The position numbers were made by a program, and so were the translations under genes. A DNA stretch of 64,000 nucleotides, from NCBI RefSeq assembly GCF_018613835.1, contig NZ_JAGGPM010000043.1, forward strand, positions 62,001 to 126,000, written 5' to 3'. Of the stretch, positions 26,424 through 34,365 are shown piece after piece (position 1 is the first letter of the stretch; each line of letters starts with the position of its first letter). This DNA is from Arthrobacter sp. ISL-5 (GTDB lineage Bacteria; Actinomycetota; Actinomycetes; Actinomycetales; Micrococcaceae). The notes below the pieces were generated by a model, which saw nothing but the letters and a program-made list of their open reading frames with translations, did not search any database and had not been told where the DNA came from.

Positions 26424-26804
26424 ATGGATGCCGTTTCCCCCTTCTTGAGCATTCCCGAGGACGTCTGGCTGGCCAGCAATGCCTTGACGTTTGCGTTCTT
26501 CGACACGAATCCGACCTCGCCTGGGCACGCTCTGATCGTGCCCAGGCGTCCGATTGCCTCGTGGTTCGATGCGTCGGCCGACGAGCAGACGGCCGCCCTC
26601 GCGCTCCTGGGTAGTGTCAAGCGTGAACTGGGCCGACGCTTCAAACCGCATGGGTACAACGTGGGCTTCAATGATGGCGCAGCCGCGGGACAGACCGTGT
26701 TCCACGCTCACCTGCATGTCATCCCGCGATATACCAATGACGTGATCGACCCTCGCGGCGGCGTCCGGCACGCGGTCATCGGGCGCGGATACTACGGAAA
26801 CTAG
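26424..26804 (+). CDS. HIT family protein
   Basis: A 126-aa histidine-triad hydrolase. The signature FHAHLHVIP (His94-x-His96-x-His98) is intact, with GHALIVPRRP and GYNVGFNDGAAAGQTV completing the nucleotide-binding fold. HIT proteins hydrolyse nucleoside phosphoramidates or dinucleotides. The ATG at 26424 is preferred because the extension from 26283 overlaps the divergent hydrolase. Confidence 0.88.
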   Translation: MDAVSPFLSIPEDVWLASNALTFAFFDTNPTSPGHALIVPRRPIASWFDASADEQTAALALLGSVKRELGRRFKPHGYNVGFNDGAAAGQTVFHAHLHVIPRYTNDVIDPRGGVRHAVIGRGYYGN

Positions 26805-26928
26805 ACGCTCGGGCTCCTGACAAGTTTCAACCGTTCCAAAGCGTCCTTGTTGCGATGGCCCCCTGAATCCGCCGAACTACCAACGAGACTCTCAACGACA
26901 TAGTTCCCGCCGGAAGCACGCGTCTGTT

Positions 26929-27621
26929 TTGATGGCATCTGTGGCAGTCTTCTTCTTTGACGGTGACCAGACGCTGTGGGATTTCCAGGCGATGATGAGG
27001 CGTGCCCTGGCAGCCACGATCGAAGAGCTCCGCAGGCTTCGGCCCCAGACCGGAGGAGACCTGAGCGTCGAGGCCTTCGTCACCGACCGGGAAGCTGCCG
27101 CGGAACGGTTGCGGGGCCAAGTGACCAACCTCGAGCAGGTGCGGCTCGAGGCCTTCAAGCAGAGCCTCGCGCGCCTTCGATTCCGGGACGACGATCTCGC
27201 AGCCCACCTCAACGAGTTTTACCTGCAGCATCGCTTTGCCGACGTGATGCTCTACGACGATGTGCTGCCGGTCCTGGCAGAGCTAAGACGAAACCACCAG
27301 GTCGGACTCCTATCCAACGGCAACTCGTATCCAAAGAACCTGGGCCTGGAGGATTCCTTCCAGGCCGCCGTCCTGTCACAGGACCACGGCATCGAAAAGC
27401 CAGATCACCGGATTTTTGACATCGCCTCAGACCTGTTGCCCGGGGAACCGCGAATCATGGTCGGTGACTCACTGGCCAATGACGTCACCGGAGCCCAAGC
27501 CGCAGGTTGGACCGGCGTCTGGCTCAACAGGGAGGGCGCCTCGGCCCCGAACGCTGCACCAAACCTGGAGATTCGAAGCCTGCACGAACTCCTCCTCATG
27601 GCGAAGACATTGTGCCCTTAG
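26929..27621 (+). CDS. HAD family hydrolase
   Basis: A 230-aa HAD phosphatase. Motif I is FFDGDQTLWDF (residues 7-17), motif II LLSNGNSYP (about 127), motif III lysine EKPDHRIF (about 151) and motif IV MVGDSLANDVTGA (about 176). A helical cap of about 95 residues follows motif I. In motif I the usual DxDxT is DGDQT. It is related in layout, but not closely, to the HAD protein at 20.4 kb. Confidence 0.88.
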   Translation: MMASVAVFFFDGDQTLWDFQAMMRRALAATIEELRRLRPQTGGDLSVEAFVTDREAAAERLRGQVTNLEQVRLEAFKQSLARLRFRDDDLAAHLNEFYLQHRFADVMLYDDVLPVLAELRRNHQVGLLSNGNSYPKNLGLEDSFQAAVLSQDHGIEKPDHRIFDIASDLLPGEPRIMVGDSLANDVTGAQAAGWTGVWLNREGASAPNAAPNLEIRSLHELLLMAKTLCP

Positions 27622-27708
27622 CAGCTCGATGGGGATCCGCTTTGCGGCACAGATTTGCCGATGCCGATTGCCGGCTTTCGGCACGAAACGGTGGCATATT
27701 GTGGTCGA

Positions 27709-28296
27709 ATGAACTTCGCAGCGACTCCGGTACTGAAGAACAGCAACGTGATCCTCGAGCCTTTGCACCCGGCACACCGAGACGATCTCGCTGAAGCCGT
27801 AGCGGCTCAAGAACTCTGGCGCACCTGGTACACCCACATCCCAACGCCAGAAATGATGAGCGATGAAATCAACCGTCGGCTTGCGCTGCAACACGAGGAG
27901 CGCATGGCGCCGTGGGCCATCATCGAGGCCTCATCCGGACGAGCCGTTGGCATGACAACATACTGCAACCTCGACCCAGCGAATCGACGCCTGGAAATCG
28001 GATCAACCTGGCTAGGCAAAAGAGCCCAGCAGGCCGGGATCAACACGGGAGCCAAGACACTCCTGCTGACGCGCGCGTTCGAGGAGCTTGGCTGTCTTGC
28101 GGTCGAATTCCGAGCTCACTGGCACAACAGACAGTCACGAGCTGCAATTGAACGCCTGGGAGCCAAACAGGACGGGGTACTCCGCAAACACACGGTGTTC
28201 GAGAACGGTACGATCCGCGACACCGTCGTGTACTCGATCATCGACGACGAGTGGCCGACGGTGAAGTTCGCCCTGCACGAGCGGACCGCTACATGA
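27709..28296 (+). CDS. GNAT acetyltransferase, RimJ/RimL type
   Basis: A 195-aa acetyltransferase. It opens MNFAATPVLKNSNVILEPL, then YCNLDPANRRLEIGSTWLGK (RimJ/RimL beta4-5 region), and RAFEELGCLAVEFRAHWHN.QSRAAIERLGA.QDG, the classical end where the side-chain-transfer group packs. Such enzymes acetylate protein N-termini, antibiotics or peptides. ATG 27709 is preferred to 27655. Confidence 0.88.
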   Translation: MNFAATPVLKNSNVILEPLHPAHRDDLAEAVAAQELWRTWYTHIPTPEMMSDEINRRLALQHEERMAPWAIIEASSGRAVGMTTYCNLDPANRRLEIGSTWLGKRAQQAGINTGAKTLLLTRAFEELGCLAVEFRAHWHNRQSRAAIERLGAKQDGVLRKHTVFENGTIRDTVVYSIIDDEWPTVKFALHERTAT

Positions 28297-28354
28297 GAAC
28301 AGCCCGCTGACGGACCGACTATCCGGGCACGCGAGCCAGATAGTGTAGTCGATC

Positions 28355-28696
28355 ATGATCTGGTTGTTCGTAGCAATTGCGCTGGTGTTCGCAATCTTGC
28401 TCTGGGGAGAGTTTGCCCATTGGCGGTCGTCTCGGCGCAGACTCGGAGGCCAGCTCAGTCACGGGACTGACGAGGTAGTTGTCGTCCTCGGCTCTCGGAA
28501 CCGTGGCGCACGCGTCAACCTCATCAATCGGTGGCGTGTGCGCGCAGGACTCAGGTCGCTAACGCCAGCCTCAGGGTCCTCGGTGCTTGTGCTCTGCGGT
28601 GGTGCCGTCGGCAGCGATGTGACTGAGTCGGAGCTGATGGCGGTTTATGCGCGTGAAAAGCGCCGCTACGCGGGACCGATTGTCACCGAGAGTTGA
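28355..28696 (+). pseudogene. Truncated DUF218/YdcF-like protein
   Basis: This 113-codon frame starts with a membrane anchor (MIWLFVAIALVFAILLWGEF) and the first part of a DUF218 domain: VVVVLGSRNRGARVNLINRW, SSVLVLCGGAVGSDVTESEL and the ending PIVTES. In DUF218 proteins the next segment (ESTSTWENI and about 60 more residues) completes the fold, but here a TGA follows. The 3' part is missing, so it is probably a truncated gene. Confidence 0.65.
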
Positions 28697-28780
28697 TCTT
28701 GCTCAAGCCCGTGATGGCTGCGTTCGGTGTCAAGAACCTTCCCTCTACGCCAGTCTGAGCCCACTCCGGTCAGCCACCGG

Positions 28781-29404
28781 CTAACGGGACACCGAGACCG
28801 CTCCCCATCCGGCGCCGGTGGCTGGCGGGGTCCAACCTCGCCACCGGATGTCCCACGGAACAGTGCCTTGACTCAGGCTCTGCTCGACGGCGGCGCACGA
28901 CGCAATGAGTCGCTGGGCGTCGGCCGGGTCATAGATGCCCATCGACACGGCGAGTTCAAGCTCGTCTTCGTCGCGGCGCTCCCATGAGGAGAAGTCGGCA
29001 GCGACGATGAGGTCCAGTGTTTCGTCCATGGTGTCGAACCCAAGAGCGGTCCGCTTCAGCGGTTGTTGGAAGTTTACGTACCAGGATATGACGCCTCCGT
29101 TCTCGGGGACTGAGGCGAACACTTCGAAGGGCTGGCCGTGCGGTGCGATACGGAGCATCCCCGGGGCGACGAATTCTTTCTTCCTCAAGCCCCATTCGCC
29201 GGACAACCACATCGAGAAGGTCTTCTCGCCGTGCTCGACGGCCAGGGGATAGTCGATGAGCGTGCCCGGGGCCAGATAGGACACCAACTGATCATCGGTG
29301 TCCTCGATCACGGTGACGGGCCGGGCCGTCCATACTTTGCTGTCAAGCACCTCCCGGATCAGGATCCGTTCGCCGGGCCGAAAGGTGCGCAATTCCACAG
29401 ACAT
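28781..29404 (-). CDS. DUF402 domain protein
   Basis: A 207-aa DUF402 (FAU-1-related) protein. Landmarks are VWTARPVTVIEDTDDQLVSY, PGMLRIAPHGQPFEVFA, the core WYVNFQQPLKRTALGFDTMD and the acidic stretch TLDLIVAADFSSWERRDEDELE, followed by LIASCAAVEQSLS. Members may bind RNA or hydrolyse nucleoside phosphates, and the conserved Asp/Glu cluster suits metal binding. The function here is unknown. Monocistronic on the minus strand. Confidence 0.85.
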   Translation of the reverse strand: MSVELRTFRPGERILIREVLDSKVWTARPVTVIEDTDDQLVSYLAPGTLIDYPLAVEHGEKTFSMWLSGEWGLRKKEFVAPGMLRIAPHGQPFEVFASVPENGGVISWYVNFQQPLKRTALGFDTMDETLDLIVAADFSSWERRDEDELELAVSMGIYDPADAQRLIASCAAVEQSLSQGTVPWDIRWRGWTPPATGAGWGAVSVSR

Positions 29405-29586
29405 TGACTCAGGCTACCGGCACTTCTTTGGGATGGCGGGCAACGATGCCTGCCATGTCATTGTGCTGCAGACAAGGACTCCACACGGCCTTCAGGCTTC
29501 CGCGGTGGACCCCGACGGACGTCCGGGCTGTGGTGCCTGCGGCGCGCTGGGGTCATGTCGATGGTCGGTCGTGATTGAGTGGGGTC

Positions 29587-30138
29587 ATGCCGACAAATGT
29601 TGAGATCAAAGCGCGTGTGGACCGTCTCGAAACGCTGCTGCCGGTGATCGCGGCGCTTGCTGATGCGGGTCCGGAGCACGTCGTGCAGGACGACACGTTC
29701 TTCTCCTGCGAGGGCGGCCGGCTCAAGCTCCGGGCTCTCCGCGATGACCACGGCGTGCTGATCTACTACCGCAGGGCAGATGAACTGGGCCCGAAAACCT
29801 CGTTCTACGTCCATTCGGAGACCTCCGACCCCGACGGGCTGCGGTCGGTCCTGGCGCTGGCCTACGGCGAGTCCGGCCGTGTACGGAAGCGCCGCATGGT
29901 GTTCCGGATCGGCCAGGCACGGATCCACCTTGACCGCGTTGACGGCCTGGGTGACTTCCTCGAACTTGAGGTCGGGGTAGAAGACGGGCTAGAGCCCGAC
30001 GCCGCGACGTCTGAAGCGCATCGTCTGGTCGCTGCGTTCGGTATTGAGGCCGGCGCCATGGTCAGTGGTGCCTACGTGGACCTCCTCAGCGCTCTCGCAA
30101 GTGATTCCACACGTGGGCATGATGCCAGGACCACCTGA
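29587..30138 (+). CDS. Class IV adenylate cyclase-like CYTH protein
   Basis: A 183-aa CYTH-fold protein. It begins PTNVEIKARVD with the signature ExExK-like strand (EIKAR), then DTFFSCEGGRLKLRALRD, YYRRADELGPK, KRRMVFRIGQARIHLDRVDGLGDFLELEVG and a closing YVDLL. The paired Lys/Arg and Glu rows form the triphosphate tunnel. CyaB-like and thiamine-triphosphatase-like activities are both possible. ATG 29587 is chosen over a TTG 12 nt upstream. Confidence 0.87.
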   Translation: MPTNVEIKARVDRLETLLPVIAALADAGPEHVVQDDTFFSCEGGRLKLRALRDDHGVLIYYRRADELGPKTSFYVHSETSDPDGLRSVLALAYGESGRVRKRRMVFRIGQARIHLDRVDGLGDFLELEVGVEDGLEPDAATSEAHRLVAAFGIEAGAMVSGAYVDLLSALASDSTRGHDARTT

Positions 30139-30150
30139 CGCGGCATTCCG

Positions 30151-30214
30151 CAGATCCGGATCAGCGGAGAGTGTCCACACAGGGCTGCCGAATCCAAGGA
30201 ATTGAAACGCCCCA
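30151..30214. repeat. Diverged intergenic repeat, copy 1
   Basis: It shares CAGATCCGGA, AGTGTCC and TCCAAGGAA-TGA-AC blocks in the same order with 30950-31012. The two copies flank the broken maltokinase-cap gene. Confidence 0.4.
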
Positions 30215-30268
30215 CGTTTGCAATCGGACGGCCTCCCCGCGGATGCCCGGCCCTTTAGGCTGAGTGCC

Positions 30269-30893
30269 ATGGCTATCGTTCACAAAGCAACGCTGACTCC
30301 TTCGAAAGTGGAGCTCCTCCAGCAGTGGCTGCCCAACCAAACGTGGTTCGCGGGGAACGGGGCAACGCATCTTAGGCGTATCGGCTCCTTCCGCTTTGAC
30401 GATCCTGACGGGGACGTCGGCATCGAAACACTTCTCGTGGCGAGTGACATATAGAGGTTCCCCTCTCCCGGAGGCCGACCTGTTCCTGATTGGCACCCTG
30501 GAGCACTCTTTTCTCGGAACACGATGGATTTATGATGCTGCTGGTGACCCCGTGTATGTATCCGCCCTGACCGCCGCCATCTTGACCGGCCAGCCACAGG
30601 CCGACCAATCTTTCGAGGTCGACGGAAGGCTGGAAATGATGCCTGAGTCGGTACACCTGCAGAGCTCGGGAACGCCGGACACCAGCGTTCCAATCATCTG
30701 CTCATCAGTGTCTGGCACCGTGGACGGCGTGACAGCCATACTTGCGGGGGACCTGGAGTTGTCGGTTAACCGGGTGCTAAATCTCGTCCAAGAAACGGCT
30801 GAACAGAGGGTCCTCACAGCCACATGGTGCGAACAAACCATCCCAGTGCAACTCGCATCGGTCAGATGCCGAAAGGGTGTCGTCCACTCTTGA
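30269..30893 (+). pseudogene. Frameshifted maltokinase N-terminal cap-like protein (CG0192-type)
   Basis: Frame 1 from ATG 30269 reads MAIVHKATLTPSKVELLQQW and continues FDDPDGDVGIETLLVAS before a TAG at about 30454. The second frame takes over with TYRGSPLPEADLFLIGTLEH, then RWIYDAAGDPVYVSALTAAI and a C-terminal strand set ending SVRCRKGVVHS. Together they match the stand-alone maltokinase-cap family common in actinobacteria. Several codons expected between LLVAS and TYRG are missing, so a small out-of-frame deletion near 30440-30455 explains the break. It could also be an assembly error, but the lost codons make that less likely. Confidence 0.75.
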
Positions 30894-30949
30894 AGAAACG
30901 ATCTGCGCACCCGACATCGACATTCCTTGCAGACGCCCTCAGAAACTGA

Positions 30950-31012
30950 CAGATCCGGAGCAGGGGAGTGTCCCGTCATGGGGTGTCCCGGCTCCAAGGA
31001 AATGAGACTCCA
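30950..31012. repeat. Diverged intergenic repeat, copy 2
   Basis: This is the partner of 30151-30214 (blocks CAGATCCGGA, AGTGTCC, TCCAAGGAA). It has no coding signal and lies between the broken maltokinase-cap gene and a P-loop kinase gene. Confidence 0.4.
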
Positions 31013-31025
31013 CTGCGGCCACCCG

Positions 31026-31553
31026 CTACCACCCGATGATCGCGCGAATAGCAAGCGCAGTGTCCTTGGGCCTTTCATTGCCGATGGCCATGACATGCGC
31101 ATCAAGTCGAGCTTCGCTCAGGATCTGGTTTAGTTCCACGCTGCGATGCAGGTGCCAGGACAACTCCGGACTATCGGGCTCGTGCCGATTCCTAAGCCGC
31201 TTCTGAACAGTGTCGAGAGGCGGATCCAGACGGACAACGGTCAGGTCTCCTCCGCCCAGGGCCGTGCGATAGCGTTCAACCTCGGTAGGGCTCTCAATGA
31301 CCCCGGCCAGGATGAAACGTCGTACTCCGGCCTCGCTGTAGTTTGTTGCAACTGCTTGGAGGTTCCGGAGTTCGAGTTCATGGTTGAACCGATCTGTTGG
31401 CGGTGCGGGCCAGCTTCGCCGCAGCTGATCCAGATCGATGATGGCATTGCTGATTCCGTCCTCAGCGAGGATCCGGTGCAGGGCTTCGCCCGTTGTCGTC
31501 TTTCCGGAACCAACCGTGCCATTGAGGAATACGCTCTGAAGATGAGGGGCCAT
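31026..31553 (-). CDS. P-loop kinase-like AAA family ATPase (paralogue 1)
   Basis: A 175-aa single-domain P-loop protein. Walker A is NGTVGSGKTTTG (residues 10-21), followed by IIDLDQLRRSWP (substrate-pocket Asp) and a lid region LRNRHEPDSPE. It resembles small-molecule kinases of the gluconate-kinase or chloramphenicol-phosphotransferase type. A paralogue with the same layout (DVDWFHRSWP) lies at 32933-33490, across the tautomerase and NUDIX genes. The substrate is unknown. Confidence 0.8.
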   Translation of the reverse strand: MAPHLQSVFLNGTVGSGKTTTGEALHRILAEDGISNAIIDLDQLRRSWPAPPTDRFNHELELRNLQAVATNYSEAGVRRFILAGVIESPTEVERYRTALGGGDLTVVRLDPPLDTVQKRLRNRHEPDSPELSWHLHRSVELNQILSEARLDAHVMAIGNERPKDTALAIRAIIGW

Positions 31554-31591
31554 CCCAGGAGTCTAGGTGACGTGTTAACTTCAACAGCCTC

Positions 31592-31628
31592 GGCAGCTGT
31601 CCCTCTTCGAAGGGAATTGGGACAGCCG
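31592..31628. terminator. Hairpin between tautomerase and P-loop kinase genes
   Basis: GCTGTCCC (31596-31603) and GGGACAGC (31619-31626) form an 8-bp perfect stem with a loop that contains its own TTCGAA palindrome. It lies just after the tautomerase stop on the minus strand. Confidence 0.5.
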
Positions 31629-31656
31629 AGGGCTCAGGTCGGATGAAGTGACGAGT

Positions 31657-32046
31657 TTAGATGTTGACGTGATAGTTGAGTGCCAGGTCAGCAGCGTTGA
31701 CGCCGCGGATGCCCCAGTTGACTCGCGGACTCTCGAGGATCGTTATCTCAAGGCTGTGTGGGTCAATGCCTGCCTCGGCTTCGATGCGCGCAAAGAGTTC
31801 GGAAATGAGGTTGCGTTTCGCCTGCTCGGTCCGCCCTTCGAACATCGAGATTTCGATGATCGTGTAGTCCCCGCCGCGGTCCTCGGGATAAATGAAGTTG
31901 TCCTCGGTAAGGGGAACGAAGCGCTGGAATTTCTTCTCAGGTGGGTAATCAAGGGTCGCGACGATCGCGGTGTGTATCGCGCTTGAAAGCGATGCGCGGT
32001 GCTGCTCGATCGAGCTCCGGAGTCCGTAAATAGTGACCTGTGCCAT
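31657..32046 (-). CDS. Tautomerase family protein
   Basis: A 129-aa protein of the MIF/4-oxalocrotonate tautomerase-like group. Family words are VPLTEDNFIYPEDRGGDYTI, IIEISMFEGRTEQAKRNLIS and LEITILESPRVNWGIRG. Unusually for the superfamily, the second residue after Met is Ala (MAQVTIYG), not the Pro1 that acts as catalytic base. It therefore either uses another mechanism or is non-catalytic, as reported for some tautomerase_2 members. Its start codon and upstream 50 bp are duplicated at 32783-32849. Confidence 0.8.
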   Translation of the reverse strand: MAQVTIYGLRSSIEQHRASLSSAIHTAIVATLDYPPEKKFQRFVPLTEDNFIYPEDRGGDYTIIEISMFEGRTEQAKRNLISELFARIEAEAGIDPHSLEITILESPRVNWGIRGVNAADLALNYHVNI

Positions 32047-32070
32047 GCCGCCACTCTACTGATGCTGCGG
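32004..32070. repeat. 67-bp direct repeat, copy 1
   Basis: The segment covers the tautomerase start, the short gap and the last codons of the NUDIX gene. It matches 32783-32849 at 62 of 67 positions with no gap. All but one of the mismatches fall inside the tautomerase coding part. Confidence 0.85.
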
Positions 32071-32643
32071 GCGCGCTAGCAGGTCAGCGCGAACTGCTTG
32101 CTCAACTCCTCCATGGCTGAGCCGTTCTGCCAGGAGGGATGTGAGTTGGTGATACGACTGCTGGAGGCTCATGGGGTCGAAGTCCGACCGCGAAATCACG
32201 TGAACGCGTATTTGCTCTGACTCGTCAAGGGTCGGCTCCCCGACCCTGTGGCAGCCAGTCGCAAGGACGTGGTGTACTCGGTTCGTTTGGTTGCCCCAGT
32301 TGGCCCATGTTGCGCCCAGGGATGTCAGCTGCTCGGCCCGGAAGCCCGTCTCTTCGCGTAGTTCCCTGGCTGCTGCCTCAATCGCTGACCCGTCGGAGGC
32401 TTCAACGACACCCCCTGGAAGCCCTATGCCGACCGTTCCTGCTCCATGGTGGTACTCCTCCACCAGGACAACCTCTCCTCCGGTAGTAAGAGCAAAAACG
32501 GATACCCACTCGCTTTGCGTCAGAACGTAGAAAGGATCGATCGTGATGCCGTCGCTGCGAAGACAGGAGTCGGCCCGGAGGTTGACCCAGCGATCTGAAA
32601 TGACTGGTCGTGAGCTCAGCGTCGCCCATTTTTCGATGCTCAT
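32056..32643 (-). CDS. NUDIX hydrolase
   Basis: A 195-aa NUDIX hydrolase. The NUDIX box reads GGVVEASDGSAIEAAARELR then EETGF, giving the GX5EX7REUXEEXGU pattern with one to two extra residues before the helix. The preceding VVLVEEYHHGAGTVGIGLPG is typical of ADP-ribose pyrophosphatase-like members. It hydrolyses a nucleoside diphosphate linked to another group. The next gene (tautomerase) starts 9 nt downstream on the same strand. Confidence 0.88.
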   Translation of the reverse strand: MSIEKWATLSSRPVISDRWVNLRADSCLRSDGITIDPFYVLTQSEWVSVFALTTGGEVVLVEEYHHGAGTVGIGLPGGVVEASDGSAIEAAARELREETGFRAEQLTSLGATWANWGNQTNRVHHVLATGCHRVGEPTLDESEQIRVHVISRSDFDPMSLQQSYHQLTSLLAERLSHGGVEQAVRADLLARPQHQ

Positions 32644-32825
32644 CGTTCCTCATTCCTCGTGGGAGTACGTTTGGGGCCACGATATCTCCATGCGTGGCCT
32701 GGCATAATCGCTGCCACGCCGTTCGCGGGACCGCCGCCGAACGCTGTGAGAAGCACCTTATAGCCGGCCATGGGTCGCCCGTGCTCGATCGAGCTCTCGT
32801 GTCTGTAAATAGTGACCTGTGCCAT
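32640..32825 (-). pseudogene. Chimeric remnant carrying the tautomerase 5' end
   Basis: The frame starts MAQVTIY and keeps SSIE of the tautomerase gene, then runs into unrelated sequence and stops in a 4-nt overlap with the NUDIX ATG (32640-32643). Only the first about 15 codons are shared. It is the product of the 67-bp duplication rather than a working gene, although its transcript could still lead into the NUDIX gene. Confidence 0.6.
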
Positions 32826-32849
32826 GCCGCCACTCTACTAATGCTGCGG
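32783..32849. repeat. 67-bp direct repeat, copy 2
   Basis: Second copy of 32004-32070, including a 35-bp identical core that spans the duplicated start codon and its upstream region. It places a copy of the tautomerase translation start in front of the NUDIX gene. Confidence 0.85.
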
Positions 32850-32932
32850 TTCCGGGCCCTGCAAGCCATGACTGGCGGTACGCGGTCGGGCACGTAGCAA
32901 TTGCGCGACGTGTTTGGGCGCTGCCCTGCTCC

Positions 32933-33490
32933 TCATAAGGCGAAGTGCTTGAGGACATCTCTTGCCACTTGGCCGGGTTTGCGTTGTGTTGTTTCGATGA
33001 TGGCTTCGTCCAGGCCTGCTGCGGTAAGTGCGGAGTTGAGCTGGCGATAGCGCTTGAGATGCCATTGAAGGCTGGAGTCCTGCTCGGGCGTGTAGCGGCG
33101 GCGGAGCCGCTTTTCTGTCTCCTCTTCGGTGGCTATGAGACGGATGGGCCGGACGGGTAACTGGAATATGGCTTCGTAGCGCGTGCGGTCCTGGAGGCCG
33201 GCGATGACTCCGCTAACGACGAGTTGTCGTGCACCCGTGTTTTGGTAGTTGCGCCAGACGGCAGCCATGTTGGCGGCTTCAGTCTCAGTGTTTGTGGGGT
33301 CGTTTTCGCTTGGGGGCCATGAACGATGGAACCAATCGACATCCATCAGGCTGAAAGGCTTCCGGGCTTCTGAAAGCAAGTCACCAATGTGGTCCAGGGC
33401 TGATGTTTTCCCGGCACCGTAGGTCCCGTTGAGGAAAATGACGAAGTCTGTTGGGCTCACGTTGAGTCTCTCTGAAGCGGTATTGAGCAA
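32933..33490 (-). CDS. P-loop kinase-like AAA family ATPase (paralogue 2)
   Basis: A 185-aa P-loop protein. Walker A is NGTYGAGKTSAL (residues 23-34), followed by SLMDVDWFHRSWPP, GARQLVVSGVI and a lid with KRLRRRYTPEQDSS. It aligns over its whole length with the protein at 31026-31553 (NGTxGxGKT, D.D...RSWP, V.SGVI or ILAGVI, WHL.R...LN). The pair brackets the NUDIX/tautomerase cluster, so the segment probably arose by duplication or repeated insertion. Confidence 0.8.
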   Translation of the reverse strand: MLNTASERLNVSPTDFVIFLNGTYGAGKTSALDHIGDLLSEARKPFSLMDVDWFHRSWPPSENDPTNTETEAANMAAVWRNYQNTGARQLVVSGVIAGLQDRTRYEAIFQLPVRPIRLIATEEETEKRLRRRYTPEQDSSLQWHLKRYRQLNSALTAAGLDEAIIETTQRKPGQVARDVLKHFAL

Positions 33491-33636
33491 TCGAACCGGA
33501 ACGGCAGGCTGGTCTTCGCCAAGCGAGGCATCTCCGGCTTAGTCCACCGTTCCAAGTGATCAGGCCGGCGGCAGCGTCGCCTCAGCTGCCGGCCAGCTCC
33601 AGATCCCGGATCGGAGCAGCAGGACTGACCTTACCT

Positions 33637-33939
33637 CTACTTGGAGATGGTCCGGGTCTGGAGAAGCAGCGAATGCAGGACTTCTGTGTTGAGACTGAAG
33701 TGACCTTCGTCGTGCAGGAGGATGCCAAGTTCCTGGAGCACAGCCAGGTGCGGCAAGGCTTCCTGTGCTGAAATCCCGATCAGGTCTTCGATCTCTTGGC
33801 CGGTATGCCAATTCCCGGCTCTGATGCTTCTGAGGATCGCCATCCTGGGTGCACGACGGATGGCGTTCAGCGCGTGCAGGGCAGCCCCGTGGCTCCCGTT
33901 GACCGGCGCCACAGGAGCCGTGATCAGTGCATTGGGCAT
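33637..33939 (-). CDS. ArsR-like winged helix regulator
   Basis: A 100-aa DNA-binding protein. The winged HTH reads APRMAILRSIRAGNWHTGQE, then IEDLIGISAQEALPHLAVLQ and ELGILLHDEGHFSLN. No metal-binding cysteines are visible. The start ATG at 33939 follows GAGAGGACAGAC; the extension to 33999 adds a sequence without conservation. The target is unknown, and the adjacent P-loop kinase gene is the nearest candidate. Confidence 0.75.
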   Translation of the reverse strand: MPNALITAPVAPVNGSHGAALHALNAIRRAPRMAILRSIRAGNWHTGQEIEDLIGISAQEALPHLAVLQELGILLHDEGHFSLNTEVLHSLLLQTRTISK

Positions 33940-34159
33940 GTCTGTCCTCTCATTCCATGCGCCGCCGGTTCGGGGAATCCGCTGAACCAGGAGCATCACT
34001 GTCTATACCGGACAGGGCCTGATTCGTGACGCTATTGCGTTGGAAGGACGGGGTTCTCTGTCCGTTCGGCGTCACGAAATGCGGCGCGGCCGGTACTAAA
34101 CCAGGACGGTTTTGTTGGAGTCGGGGCATGAAGGCCCCGCGTCAGGTTAGGAGAACACC

Positions 34160-34357
34160 ATGGCCGCTGGCTTTGAACTGTATCTGGACGGGGAGGGGGA
34201 CCACAGGTTCCGTTTGGTCGCAGTGGATGGTTCGGTGATGCTCACCTCGGAGGCTTATCCCCATGAGGACGCTGCCATCGCCGGCATCCGGTCCGCGCAA
34301 GAAATCGCAGTAGCCGGGCGCATCGTGGATCTGACGGGTTCAGTCGCCAATGCCTGA
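34160..34357 (+). CDS. DUF1508 (YegP-like) protein
   Basis: A 65-aa protein with one DUF1508 unit: FELYLDGEGDHRFRLVAVDG, then VMLTSEAYPHEDAAIAGIRS. YegP-like proteins form small beta-alpha units of unknown function, often linked to stress. The ribosome binding site AGGAG lies 7 nt before the ATG. A second small gene begins 8 nt downstream. Confidence 0.85.
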   Translation: MAAGFELYLDGEGDHRFRLVAVDGSVMLTSEAYPHEDAAIAGIRSAQEIAVAGRIVDLTGSVANA

Positions 34358-34365
34358 CGCTTCTC

